NCBI RefSeq assembly: GCF_013046825.1
Contig: NZ_CP053187.1
Span: 2,514,001 to 2,578,000 of the forward strand
Reading direction: 5' to 3'
DNA length: 64,000 nt
From: Turicibacter sanguinis
GTDB taxonomy: Bacteria; Bacillota_I; Bacilli_A; MOL361; Turicibacteraceae
Below the pieces are notes generated by a model. It did not search any database. It was not told the origin of the DNA and worked only from the letters and a program-made list of their open reading frames with translations. Numbering within the stretch: the stretch's first letter is position 1; the number at the start of each line of letters is the position of its first letter. Both the position numbers and the translations under genes were made by a program. Of this stretch, positions 53,302 through 61,836 are shown piece after piece.

Positions 53302-53362
53302 TGTTAAATTATTCCATAACGTGTTATAATAGGAACAAATTGAGATTCAGGGGGGGATTAAA

Positions 53363-54010
53363 GTGGAGCAACGAACACTAACCGTAAAAGGGACGGGGCA
53401 AGCCTCGTTACCACCGGATACCATTCAACTTGATTTTGACTTAGAATCGAAAGCAGAAAATTATGATGAAACGATTAATTTAGCCGGAACACGACTTGAA
53501 CAACTTCGTTCGTGTTTAGCTAACGTTGGATTTAGCAAATCTGATTTAGTGACGACAAACTTTTCCGTAAATACTGATTATGAAAGCGTCAAAAACGAAG
53601 AAGGTGAATACATTCGTGTCTTTAAAGGATACAGTGTCAGAAACAACTTAAAGCTCAGTTTCCCAATCGATACCCATCGTTTAGCTATGATTTTAGAACA
53701 ACTCAGTGCATGTGAAGCCAATCCTGAACTATCCATCCACTTTTTATTAACAGACGATACCAAACTAAAAGAACTCTTGCTACAAGATGCGGTTGCAGAT
53801 GCGACTCAAAAAGCCAATATTTTAGCTTTGGCAGCGGGAGTCAGACTTGATGATATATTAGCCATTACCTACGATTGGAGCAATATCGTCTATAGAAATC
53901 GTGAGATGATGTTAGAAGAAAGCGTTGCTTATTCAGCTGCAGCTATCGATATTCAACCAGATAATGTCAGTGCGAGTGACACGGTTACCATCGTTTGGGA
54001 AATTAAATAG
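53363..54010 (+). CDS. SIMPL-domain (DUF541) protein
   Basis: 215 residues, starting at GTG with GGGGGG ahead. 'LTVKGTGQASLPPDTIQLDF' and 'VTTNFSVNTDYESV' are the signature beta strands of the SIMPL/DUF541 family, as is the C-terminal 'QDAVADATQKANILALAAGV'. Many members (BP26 and others) are exported, but no signal peptide is present here, so this copy is cytoplasmic. First of a run of closely spaced genes (GNAT, M42 peptidase). Function unknown. Confidence 0.85.
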   Translation: MEQRTLTVKGTGQASLPPDTIQLDFDLESKAENYDETINLAGTRLEQLRSCLANVGFSKSDLVTTNFSVNTDYESVKNEEGEYIRVFKGYSVRNNLKLSFPIDTHRLAMILEQLSACEANPELSIHFLLTDDTKLKELLLQDAVADATQKANILALAAGVRLDDILAITYDWSNIVYRNREMMLEESVAYSAAAIDIQPDNVSASDTVTIVWEIK

Positions 54011-54024
54011 GGGAGGGCCCATCT

Positions 54025-54573
54025 TTGAAAAGAACAATCAAACCCATCAGTGAAGCCTATTTAACGTGTTCATTAGATTTAGTTGAGACGGTCTTTACAG
54101 AGGCTAATGATGAAGAAGAAGGAAAAATGGTTCGATTATTAGTCGAAGAAATTAGGCATAAACGTTACCATATCCCTGAACTAGAATTAATCGCTCTTGA
54201 TTCAAAGGATAATCTTATTGGATATGCCATGTTTTCAAGATTTCAGTTACAAGGACAATATGAACAGGAATTATTAATTTTGGCACCCGTTGCTGTGAAA
54301 ACGTCATTTCAACGACAACATATTTCAAAAGAGTTAATTGAATACGGATTTGTTAAAGCCAAAGAAATGGGATTTAAAGCCGTGATTGTGGAGGGAAATC
54401 CACAAAATTATCGTTCAAGAGGATTTCAAACAGCAGTTAACTACGGGATTATGCCTGGAAAAAGCGTTCATTTACCTGCCATCGAGTGTCTAATGGTTAA
54501 AGAATTAGAAGAGGGGGCTTTAACCACCATGAAAGGGCTGGTAGAGTATGATGATTATGAAGCTTTAAAGTAG
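54025..54573 (+). CDS. GNAT family N-acetyltransferase
   Basis: 182 residues, TTG start behind GGGGAGGG and 15 bases after the SIMPL gene. The acetyl-CoA loop is 'VKTSFQRQHISKELIEYG' and is preceded by the beta4 strand 'LLILAPVAV'. 'IVEGNPQNYRSRGFQTAV' matches YhbS-type acetyltransferases. The N-terminal region binds an unknown substrate. Likely co-transcribed with the flanking genes. It lacks the canonical Gly-x-Gly/Ala of the loop (RQHI at that place), so activity may be weak. Confidence 0.8.
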   Translation: MKRTIKPISEAYLTCSLDLVETVFTEANDEEEGKMVRLLVEEIRHKRYHIPELELIALDSKDNLIGYAMFSRFQLQGQYEQELLILAPVAVKTSFQRQHISKELIEYGFVKAKEMGFKAVIVEGNPQNYRSRGFQTAVNYGIMPGKSVHLPAIECLMVKELEEGALTTMKGLVEYDDYEALK

Positions 54574-54596
54574 GCGTTTAGAATAGGAGATGTATG

Positions 54597-55637
54597 ATGA
54601 ATAAACACTTTTTATATGAAATGATTCAAACGGCTTCACCATCTGGCAAAGAATTCGAGTTACAGAAAAAAATTATGTCTTACATGCAAGACACCGTAGA
54701 TGGTTTTGAAACGGATACCACAGGAAACGTTATGAGCATCTTAAATAAAGACCATGACTTTAAAGTCTTACTTGCCGGCCATGTCGATGAAATCGGGATG
54801 ATGATTACGATGATTACATCAGACGGATTAGCTAAAGTAACAAACGTAGGCGGAATTCGTCCGGCTTTATATCTCGGACAAAAAGTTCGCATTCTGACCA
54901 AAAATGGCATTATCGGTGGAGTCGTCGGATATAATAATGACCTTCTTAAAAATAAGTCATTAGAAACAAAAGACTTATTTATTGATTTAGGCGCAACTTC
55001 AAAAGAAGAAGCACTTAAAGTGATTGCGCCTGGTGATTATGTTGTAGCAGATACAGATTATCTTGAGTTATTAAACAACAACTTAGCCGGACGAGCACTT
55101 GATAATCGGTTAGGGGCTTTTATTGTGATTGAAGCACTGCGTCGTGCAAAAGAGTTAGGAACACGCGTTGGAGTCTACAGTGCCACCACAGTTGGTGAAG
55201 AAACGACGATGCGTGGAGCGGTATGGGCAGCTAAAAGGGTAAAACCAGCCCTGGCTTTAATCGTCGATGTAACGTTTGCAACCGATTATCCAGGAACCAA
55301 TCCGGAAGTAACGGGTGAAATTAAACTCGGTGGTGGACCGGTTTTATGTCATGGATCCATCATTAATAACCACCTAAATGATGCCCTGATTAATATCGCC
55401 AACCGTTTAAATATGCCGATTCAATTTGAGATGGCACCCGGACGTACGGGAACTGATGGAGATCGTATTCATTTTCAAAATGATGGAGTCCCATTAGCAC
55501 TCATCTCAATCCCACTTCGTTACATGCATTCAGGAAGTGAAGTTTGTCATTTAAACGACGTTGAACAAATTATCGAGTTAATTGCACATTTCTTAGCCGA
55601 ACTTCAACCTTGTTTTAATTTATCACCATATGCATAA
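54597..55637 (+). CDS. M42-family metallopeptidase (glutamyl aminopeptidase/endoglucanase-M type)
   Basis: 346 residues from ATG 54597; ATG 54594 is adjacent. All metal-binding motifs of M42 are visible: His and Asp in AGHVDEIGMM, the bridging Asp in RALDNRLGAF, Glu-Glu in TTVGEETTMRGA, a later Asp in LIVDVTF, and the His near the C-terminus in MHSGSEVCH. It is a two-zinc (or cobalt) cytoplasmic aminopeptidase forming tetrahedral dodecamers in relatives. Ribosome binding site AGGAGATG. A terminator overlaps the stop. Confidence 0.92.
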   Translation: MNKHFLYEMIQTASPSGKEFELQKKIMSYMQDTVDGFETDTTGNVMSILNKDHDFKVLLAGHVDEIGMMITMITSDGLAKVTNVGGIRPALYLGQKVRILTKNGIIGGVVGYNNDLLKNKSLETKDLFIDLGATSKEEALKVIAPGDYVVADTDYLELLNNNLAGRALDNRLGAFIVIEALRRAKELGTRVGVYSATTVGEETTMRGAVWAAKRVKPALALIVDVTFATDYPGTNPEVTGEIKLGGGPVLCHGSIINNHLNDALINIANRLNMPIQFEMAPGRTGTDGDRIHFQNDGVPLALISIPLRYMHSGSEVCHLNDVEQIIELIAHFLAELQPCFNLSPYA

Positions 55638-55662
55638 AGAGAGCACTCGCTCTCTTTTTTTA
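55636..55662 (+). terminator. Intrinsic terminator overlapping the peptidase stop
   Basis: AAAGAGAGC/GCTCTCTTT stem with ACTC loop and a run of seven T's. Confidence 0.88.
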
Positions 55663-55675
55663 AGGGAGGATTGAC

Positions 55676-56635
55676 ATGAATTTTAGAGGGACGATTTCAA
55701 TCAAAAAAGAAAAAAGCATCCTTTTTAAACAATCTTATGGCTATGCTGATGTTGCCAATCAGCGAAAAAATCAACGTGAGACTAAATTTGCGACGGCCTC
55801 AGCGGGTAAAGTTTTTGTTGCGGTCGGTATTTTACAATTGATCGAACAGAAAAAACTTCACTTTGACGATACCATCGGACAGATTCTAACGATTGATTGG
55901 CAACAAATTGATACAACGATTACGATCCGCGAATTATTGACTCATACCTCGGGAATTCCCGATTACTTTGATGAGTCAGTTATGAGCGATTACGATGAGT
56001 TGTGGACAGATTATCCTAACTATAAAATTAGGTCATCTCAAGATTTAATCCCCTTGTTTATTCACAAACCTATGATGTATCCACGGGGAGCGAAATTTCA
56101 ATACAATAATACCGGCTTTGTGGTGCTTGGCTTAATCATTGAAGCCATCACACATCAGTCTTTTGATGAGTATTTACAACAGCATGTCTTTAACGTCGCT
56201 CAGATGCCCTCTACTGGTTACTATGAGCTAGATTGCCTACCTGCAAACTGTGCCAATCATTATGTGTATGATGAAAAACGGCAACGCTATGTGACGAATA
56301 TTTATAGCGTTGATGTAAAAGGAACAGGGGCGGGAGGTGCTTTTACAACGGTAGATGATATTGAAGCCTTCTGGGAAGCGTTGCTTGGGTATCGCCTCTT
56401 ATCAAAAGAGATGACAGATGAGATGCTTCGTGTTCAAGCTGGAAATGATCAAGATCATTATGGCTATGGGATTTGGTTAACAGAGGAGAGCATTCCGTAT
56501 TTTTGTGGAAGTGATCCTGGCGTTAGTTTTATGTCTTCCTATGATGTAAACACTAAAACAATCGTCACACTTTTTAGTAACTTTTCGGATAATGTTTGGT
56601 CTTTACATCGTGAGATTCGAGAATCATTATCATGA
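55676..56635 (+). CDS. Serine hydrolase (class C beta-lactamase/PBP4*-like)
   Basis: 319 residues, start behind AGGGAGGATTG. The nucleophile motif S-x-x-K is SAGK (about 43-46) in 'FATASAGKVFVAVGILQLIE'. The second motif Y-x-N is in 'FQYNNTGFVVLGLIIE', and 'LLTHTSGIPDY' is the usual family landmark. No signal peptide, so it acts in the cytoplasm, probably as an esterase or peptidase and not as an antibiotic-resistance enzyme. It is followed immediately by a decayed metallophosphoesterase gene. Confidence 0.88.
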   Translation: MNFRGTISIKKEKSILFKQSYGYADVANQRKNQRETKFATASAGKVFVAVGILQLIEQKKLHFDDTIGQILTIDWQQIDTTITIRELLTHTSGIPDYFDESVMSDYDELWTDYPNYKIRSSQDLIPLFIHKPMMYPRGAKFQYNNTGFVVLGLIIEAITHQSFDEYLQQHVFNVAQMPSTGYYELDCLPANCANHYVYDEKRQRYVTNIYSVDVKGTGAGGAFTTVDDIEAFWEALLGYRLLSKEMTDEMLRVQAGNDQDHYGYGIWLTEESIPYFCGSDPGVSFMSSYDVNTKTIVTLFSNFSDNVWSLHREIRESLS

Positions 56636-56644
56636 GAAAAAGAC

Positions 56645-57349
56645 GGATATGAATTAAAGATCATCCAAATCTCACATCCCCCTATTCAAGAGGTCGGTTC
56701 CTTAGAGGGGCAAGTCCTCAAACAATTAAAAAAAATCAAACCGGATTTGATTATGATAACGGGAGATTTAGTGAATAATGCCAGGTTTAATGACGTTGAC
56801 GTTTTATCCTTTTGAGAATCATGAGTATGCCATTTTGAATCGAAAATCCAGGAAGCAGGCGTTGTGTTGCTTTGAAATAACAAGATAGTACTTACAAAAG
56901 GGAAGACGCGTATTGAATGAATCGGTGTCAATGATTCCAATTTAATGAAAACCCAAGAAATGGAGGAAACCTTGAACGCGAAGGTGAATCCGGATGCATT
57001 TAGTATTTTAATGTCACACCGACCTGAATATTTAAAGCTGTATGAGGCCTATGACGTTGATTTGGTTTTTTCGAGTCATGCCCATGGAAGACAATTTCTG
57101 TTTCCTCTGATGGGAGGATTAATTGGGCCAAATCAAGGGTTATTTCCCCTCTATACAGCAGGTGTTCACCAAATAAAAAGCACAAGCTTAGAGATAAGTC
57201 GTGGCATTGAAAACAGCCTCATTCTCATTCGTTTTTACAATCAACCGGAACTAGTTTTAATCCTATTATCCTCAGATCCTAGCTTTTTTCAAAAAAACGT
57301 CAGACAATATTCGACTTTTCTTAAAAAAAGTTCTTGCAACTATTTTTAA
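56645..57349 (+). pseudogene. Calcineurin-like metallophosphoesterase (YkuE/YaeI type), decayed
   Basis: Pieces of one gene are spread over several frames. 'LKIIQISHPPIQ' (the expected 'ISDLH' is altered) through 'KPDLIMITGDLVNNARF' is closed by TGA at about 56815. A scrambled middle follows. Then comes a 134-codon frame from 56945 with 'ILMSHRPEYLKLYEAYDVDL', SSHAHGRQF and 'GGLIGPNQGLFPLYTAGVHQ'. The final metal ligands (His-x-His) survive in this last part, but most of the active site is gone. The last codons run into sequence close to the tandem riboswitch units. Confidence 0.85.
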
Positions 57350-57362
57350 ATCGTGCTATTAT
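57334..57362 (+). promoter_or_regulatory. Promoter of guanine-riboswitch unit A
   Basis: TTGCAA (57334-57339), 17 bases, TATTAT (57357-57362). It lies 52 bases ahead of the aptamer. Confidence 0.75.
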
Positions 57363-57413
57363 TTAAGTCCGGAAATAATTAAGTTTATTTCCTACTCCAA
57401 ATAGTTATAATTT

Positions 57414-57482
57414 ACTTGTATAATTGTTAAGATATGGTTAACTAGTTTCTACCCGCGACCTTATATCTCGCGGACTACAAGT
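57414..57482 (+). promoter_or_regulatory. Guanine-class purine riboswitch aptamer, copy A
   Basis: The purine aptamer architecture is complete. P1 is ACTTGTA pairing with TACAAGT; J1/2 is TATAA; P2 is GTTAA/TTAAC with the invariant loop GATATGG; J2/3 is GTTTCTACC. P3 is CCGCGA/TCGCGG with a CCTTATAT loop. J3/1 reads GACTAC, whose C at the ligand-pairing position specifies guanine/hypoxanthine over adenine. An alternative hairpin (57477-57524) uses the 3' strand of P1. Confidence 0.92.
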
Positions 57483-57525
57483 AAAAACTTTGTATGTCCT
57501 CATCATACAATCCTTTTTACTTGTT

Positions 57526-57558
57526 GAACACCGAAATGGCCTTCGGTGTTCTTTTTTT
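57526..57558 (+). terminator. Intrinsic terminator of riboswitch unit A
   Basis: GAACACCGAA/TTCGGTGTTC stem, six-base loop, seven T's. It starts two bases after the anti-aptamer hairpin and does not overlap it. Confidence 0.9.
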
Positions 57559-57651
57559 GATTAGAGAATAGATGAAATGCTTTCATATAAAAAGAACTCG
57601 TAAGGATTGAATAGATTCAAAATATTTCCAAACTTTTTTTCGATAAAAAAG

Positions 57652-57680
57652 TTGCATTTTAGATCATAGCGTGCTATTAT
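57652..57680 (+). promoter_or_regulatory. Promoter of guanine-riboswitch unit B
   Basis: TTGCAT (57652-57657), 17 bases, TATTAT (57675-57680). The -35 lies outside the duplicated block but has the same spacing as in unit A. Confidence 0.72.
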
Positions 57681-57731
57681 TTAAGTCCGGAAATAATTAA
57701 GTTTATTTCCTACTCCAAATAGTTATAATTT

Positions 57732-57800
57732 ACTTGTATAATTGTTAAGATATGGTTAACTAGTTTCTACCCGCGACCTTATATCTCGCGGACTACAAGT
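57732..57800 (+). promoter_or_regulatory. Guanine-class purine riboswitch aptamer, copy B
   Basis: Same sequence and structure as copy A, including the GATATGG loop, GTTTCTACC junction and GACTAC specificity position. Confidence 0.92.
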
Positions 57801-57843
57801 AAAAACTTTGTATGTCCTCATCATACAATCCTTTTTACTTGTT

Positions 57844-57876
57844 GAACACCGAAATGGCCTTCGGTGTTCTTTTTTT
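57844..57876 (+). terminator. Intrinsic terminator of riboswitch unit B
   Basis: GAACACCGAA/TTCGGTGTTC stem and seven T's, identical to that of unit A. Confidence 0.9.
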
Positions 57877-58212
57877 ATGTCTAATTTTCAATTCTAGTTT
57901 TTTAAAAAGAAAATTCTGAATCATTAAAGGAGAAGGGTGAGGACTGAATCCTCTTCCTTTGAATTTTTATATCTAAAAATCAGCACCCACCCAAATATGA
58001 AATAAGGTAATGTTAAAATACGACATCAGGTCTTTTTATGCCGAAACTTGTAGAAACATTAAGCTGAGATTGTATGAAAAGACAGTATCTTTTTTGTGAG
58101 ATTATTGGTAAAATGATAATACAAACGCTTTCTCGATAGAAAGCTTATTTAATGTGAAGACAGTTGAAGATATCAAACATATCTTGGGGATTCATATAGG
58201 GGGGATATATTA
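57877..58212. other. Intergenic region between riboswitch unit B and the S1-domain gene
   Basis: No coding frame is visible. An imperfect terminator-like hairpin (AAAGG...GAGGA/TCCTC...CCTTT) occupies 57926-57960. A GCTTTCT/AGAAAGC stem-loop lies at 58127-58144, next to a GATAAT box. No purine-metabolism or transport gene follows. Confidence 0.55.
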
Positions 58213-58965
58213 ATGGAGGATTTTTCACACAATCCATTAGCAACAAATCATGAAATTTTAGAAGGGATTATTCGATTAGTTCAATTCGATATCTTATTAA
58301 ATGATTACGTGGCATGGCTTGATTTTGAGGGGGATCGTGTCATTATTCCACGTCAAGAACTCGAATTGTATGAAATTAAAAGCACCTTAAATCATTATAT
58401 CGGGATGAAAGTGCAATTTAAAATCATGAGTTATGACGAACAACGACGTGTTTACTTAGCTTCATGTAAAGAAATAAAAGAAGAACGTCGAAACGACATT
58501 ATTGCTCGCTTAAAAGAAGGAGAGTCATTTGAGGCGACGATTACCAAAATTGTCTACTTTGGTGCCTACTTAATGATTGATGGCATTTCAGTTATTTTAC
58601 GTAATCAAGACTTTTCAAATGACTACACAACCGTGGGGGATATTTATCATGAAGGGGATACGATTCTTGTTTCGTTATTAAAGGTGAATGATAATATGAA
58701 AATTAATGTTCAAGCTGTTGAAAAATATGAAACACAATCAAGCATTACCATTGAAGATTTTGAACCCCAAACCGTCGTTTATGGACTTGTTCGTAACGTT
58801 AAATCTTGGGCATGTTTTGTCAATATCGCCCCAAATTTAGATGCGATTTGTCCGGTTCCAACTTATTTTAATGTCAAAGAAGGAATGAAGGTAGCCTTCA
58901 GAATTAATCAAGTTCGATTAGATGAGGGCCGTGTCCGCGGAAAAATCATCAAAATCATTCATTAA
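58213..58965 (+). CDS. S1 RNA-binding domain protein
   Basis: 250 residues, GGGGGGATATATTA ahead. At least two S1/OB-fold repeats are evident. The middle one is 'GESFEATITKIVYFGAYLMI' and the last 'GLVRNVKSWACFVNIAPNLD' through to the C-terminal 'KVAFRINQVRLDEGRVRGKI'. The N-terminal ~80 residues form a related strand-rich module. It is similar to small S1-like proteins in Firmicutes that bind RNA or ribosomes. It is the first intact gene downstream of the tandem riboswitches, but it has its own promoter region and no known link to purines. Confidence 0.82.
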   Translation: MEDFSHNPLATNHEILEGIIRLVQFDILLNDYVAWLDFEGDRVIIPRQELELYEIKSTLNHYIGMKVQFKIMSYDEQRRVYLASCKEIKEERRNDIIARLKEGESFEATITKIVYFGAYLMIDGISVILRNQDFSNDYTTVGDIYHEGDTILVSLLKVNDNMKINVQAVEKYETQSSITIEDFEPQTVVYGLVRNVKSWACFVNIAPNLDAICPVPTYFNVKEGMKVAFRINQVRLDEGRVRGKIIKIIH

Positions 58966-59070
58966 CCACAGGAATTACACCTCAATCGTGGAATTATATC
59001 ACTATAAAATTCTAAAATATGATATAATCGTATCAATTAAGCGATAAAAGAATCGATTGGGGGAACTTAT

Positions 59071-59739
59071 ATGTTAGGTTGCATAATTGGAGATAACTTA
59101 CGAAATCAAAAAAACTCCAGTGAAGGCATTACAATCATGATGGCGGTAGCCGATGTTTTATTATCCAAGCTTGTCTTTGAAGACTTAAGACAAGAATCCG
59201 AAAGTGACACCCTTTATCGCAATCGCTTTGATTACTTTATGACACACGCTAAAAAGACAAAAAAAGACATTCAATTAAGTCAATGGACACAGATTGCAGC
59301 CATTCCCATTGGATTTAGCTCAAACACCATCGATGAGGCAAAAGAAGAAGCAAAAAGATGTACCCGTATCATGACAGATAATAAAAAAAAGCAAGAAGAG
59401 GCAGCACTGCTAGCTAGTTTAATTTTCTTAGGAAAAGAGGGGGTACCAAAGGAAGCCATTCCTTTCTTTTTAGAAGCCGAATATAACCTGAAATTAACAC
59501 CAAAGAAATCACCACTTGCACGTGCCATCTTAGATTTAATTTCACAAGAAAGTTTCGAATCTTATTTAGAGCATAATAAACTAGCTAAAAGAAGATCTTA
59601 TACCTTATTATGCGGTGGACTTGGCCAAGCCTTTTTCCCGCTTCCCGCTTCTTTAAGTAATGCAACACTCGATCTCTTACATGAAGATTATAAGCGAATC
59701 GTCTTAAGCTTTCATAAAACATACGATTTAGCCTTTTAA
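59071..59739 (+). CDS. ADP-ribosylglycohydrolase-like protein, active site degenerate
   Basis: 222 residues, GGGGG site ahead. The order of elements follows the ADP-ribosylglycohydrolase family: 'MLGCIIGDNL' at the start (family: LGa.iGD..G), 'GITIMMAVADVLLSK' where the metal-binding T-D-D-T motif is expected, then 'QIAAIPIGFSSNTIDEAKEE' (family: 'sPIG...... ea...a') and 'AALLASLIFLG'. The Asp pair and the GNG loop are missing and the protein is shorter than the usual ~260-300. It is therefore probably non-catalytic, binding ADP-ribose or a relative, or a decaying enzyme that remains in frame. Confidence 0.6.
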   Translation: MLGCIIGDNLRNQKNSSEGITIMMAVADVLLSKLVFEDLRQESESDTLYRNRFDYFMTHAKKTKKDIQLSQWTQIAAIPIGFSSNTIDEAKEEAKRCTRIMTDNKKKQEEAALLASLIFLGKEGVPKEAIPFFLEAEYNLKLTPKKSPLARAILDLISQESFESYLEHNKLAKRRSYTLLCGGLGQAFFPLPASLSNATLDLLHEDYKRIVLSFHKTYDLAF

Positions 59740-59744
59740 TAACG

Positions 59745-59772
59745 AAAAGAGCAAATTTTTGCTCTTTTTTGT
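59745..59772 (+). terminator. Intrinsic terminator
   Basis: AAAAGAGCAAA and TTTGCTCTTTT arms with a two-base loop and a T run. Confidence 0.85.
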
Positions 59773-59852
59773 TTGCTCGACAAAGGTCCCCTTGTCTGAC
59801 ATGAAAACATATGATATCTTAAATCGTAAAAGATGTCTTCGGGGGGAATAGT

Positions 59853-61778
59853 ATGCAATCATTAAGCTTTTGGCTCATTTTTTCAATTCTATTAACCATC
59901 GTGGTAGAAACCATCAAATTTAAATCCATTAAAAAAGCACTCTACTTCATGAAACACTCACCAATAGAATTTATCTTAAACGTCCTCATTATCTCCTCAA
60001 CCTTAGCCTTATCCTTCATGGTGACACGTAAAGTATTTGTCTTTACAATCGTCACTATTTTTTGGTTATTATTATCCATCACCAATACCATCGTCACGAC
60101 ATTAAGAGGCTATCCACTTATGTTTTCCGATATCTTTTTAATTAAAGAAGGTTTAAGTTTGTCTTCTCAATACTTCACACCACTCGTGATTAGTATGGTG
60201 TTAATTCTTTTAGGCTTCTTATTTTGGATTGGTTATGATTTATTTCAAATTCAATTCGAAACAACAACCTTACAATACGTCATGGGCACAGTCTACGTTT
60301 TTTTAGCTGGGTATATCTTTTATAAAACAGAGAAAAAAGAATTACCAAAACCCGCTGAAGAAGTTGAGTTATATGAGCAAATGGGGTTTGCCTATTCCAT
60401 TACAGATTCCTTATATCCTTATTTAAATAGAAAACCAGACTCCTACAGTGAAGAAAAAATGAACAACCTGGCTCATGATTTGATGCCGTATTTTAAAAAT
60501 CATCCCCAAAGTGTAGATCATAATGTGATCATGATACAAATGGAATCCTTCTTTGATCCGTTAACCTTACAAAACCTTTCAATTAATATCGATCCAATCC
60601 CTACTATCAGACATCTAATGAAAACTGAGCCGTTTGGGAAACTCATTGTTCCCACATTTGGTGGGGGGACCGGTAAAACTGAATTTGAAGTCTTAACATC
60701 CATGAATGTTGACTATTTTGGACCGGGTGAGATTCCACATAATAGCATTTTAAAATCAACTGACATTGAATCTCTCGCCACTCATTTCTCACAATCTGGC
60801 TTTGAAACCATTGCTATTCATAACTATGAAGGTAATTTTTATAACCGACACATTGCCTATCAACATTTAGGATTTGATCGCTTCGTCCCCCTGGAATACA
60901 TGGCAGGCATTGAAGTCAATCACGATTTATCTCAAATGAACGACGAACATTTAATCCATAACATCATTAAAGCGATATCCCAATTTGAAAAGAGCTTTAT
61001 ATACGCCATTTCAGCCGGCACACATCAACCGTATAATGAAACGAGTTATGATGAACATCACGATATTCAAATTGAAGGATATTTATCATTAGAAGAGAGA
61101 GCATCATTACAAGATTATTGCATCAAACTACATCGACTAGATCATCAAATTAAGCGTCTTCTAAAATACTTAGAAACACGTCAGACTCCAACCACGTTAA
61201 TTTTATTTTCAGACCATTTACCAAATTTGCCTGTCATTAATGATGAAACATTTTATCCGTTTGATCATTATGAGGTTCCAGTGATGGTTAAACATCCAAG
61301 TGAATTTACCTTTCATGACCAAAAGCTACCTGCTTATCAACTTGCAACAGAAATTTTAAATGCTGTTGGTATACGTGGGGGAATCATGAATGCGATTCAT
61401 GATTTAGAGAAGGGAACATTTCATTATCAGTCAGACTTAAAATTAGCTCAGTATGATTTAATCTATGGAAAACAATTATTAGCATCGGTCTTTCCACAGC
61501 ATAAAACAGAAGAAATAAAATTTGGAATTGAACCACTAACCATTCACTCGATTATGAAAACAGACCATCACTTGGTGATAAAAGGATCTGGATTCAATGG
61601 CGATAGTCAGGTGTTTATTGATGGAAAAAGAGTGCCGACAACGTATATTAGTGAAGGGGAGTTACATGCCGAAATGAAAATGAATAAAGGCAATCTTGTG
61701 ACCATTAAACAAATTAGTGGCTATCATCAAGCACTCGATGAAGGAAAAAGCTTTGAACTAGCGAAGATTAATTCGTAA
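59853..61778 (+). CDS. LTA-synthase-family phosphoglycerol transferase (sulfatase fold) with extra C-terminal domain
   Basis: 641 residues. Five membrane segments (about 5-155) precede the extracellular sulfatase-like domain (about 215-500). Metal ligand Glu231 is in 'MIQMESFFDP', the catalytic Thr276 is in GGGTGKTEFEVLT, and Asp454/His455 are in LFSDHLP; these match lipoteichoic acid synthase positions. The enzyme should move glycerol-phosphate from phosphatidylglycerol onto a glycolipid or polymer. The last ~90 residues ('PLTIHSIMKTDHHLVIKGSG' onward) look like an IPT/TIG beta-sandwich, which standard LtaS lacks. Ribosome binding site GGGGGGAATAG. Confidence 0.88.
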   Translation: MQSLSFWLIFSILLTIVVETIKFKSIKKALYFMKHSPIEFILNVLIISSTLALSFMVTRKVFVFTIVTIFWLLLSITNTIVTTLRGYPLMFSDIFLIKEGLSLSSQYFTPLVISMVLILLGFLFWIGYDLFQIQFETTTLQYVMGTVYVFLAGYIFYKTEKKELPKPAEEVELYEQMGFAYSITDSLYPYLNRKPDSYSEEKMNNLAHDLMPYFKNHPQSVDHNVIMIQMESFFDPLTLQNLSINIDPIPTIRHLMKTEPFGKLIVPTFGGGTGKTEFEVLTSMNVDYFGPGEIPHNSILKSTDIESLATHFSQSGFETIAIHNYEGNFYNRHIAYQHLGFDRFVPLEYMAGIEVNHDLSQMNDEHLIHNIIKAISQFEKSFIYAISAGTHQPYNETSYDEHHDIQIEGYLSLEERASLQDYCIKLHRLDHQIKRLLKYLETRQTPTTLILFSDHLPNLPVINDETFYPFDHYEVPVMVKHPSEFTFHDQKLPAYQLATEILNAVGIRGGIMNAIHDLEKGTFHYQSDLKLAQYDLIYGKQLLASVFPQHKTEEIKFGIEPLTIHSIMKTDHHLVIKGSGFNGDSQVFIDGKRVPTTYISEGELHAEMKMNKGNLVTIKQISGYHQALDEGKSFELAKINS

Positions 61779-61781
61779 ACG

Positions 61782-61810
61782 TTGACATTTAACATGAGAT
61801 TTGATACATT
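61782..61810 (+). promoter_or_regulatory. Promoter before the MATE leader
   Basis: TTGACA (61782-61787), 17 bases, TACATT (61805-61810), a near-consensus vegetative promoter 186 bases upstream of the MATE start. Confidence 0.75.
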
Positions 61811-61836
61811 GATTATAACAATAGAGGATGGAAGAA

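Larger units (their letters stand above)
57352..57558 (+). repeat. Tandem duplicate unit A (207 bp)
   Basis: Identical over all 207 bases, as far as I can read, to 57670-57876. It spans from just before the -10 box, through leader and aptamer, to the end of the terminator T run. Flanking bases differ on both sides. Confidence 0.9.
57670..57876 (+). repeat. Tandem duplicate unit B (207 bp)
   Basis: Second copy of the block at 57352-57558, in the same orientation, offset by 318 bases; 111 bases of unrelated sequence separate the copies. Confidence 0.9.

Noticed and set aside
57352-57876. CRISPR or IS-type repeat interpretation of the 207-base duplication
   Set aside because: Only two long copies, each with promoter, riboswitch fold and terminator; no spacers, inverted ends or transposase.
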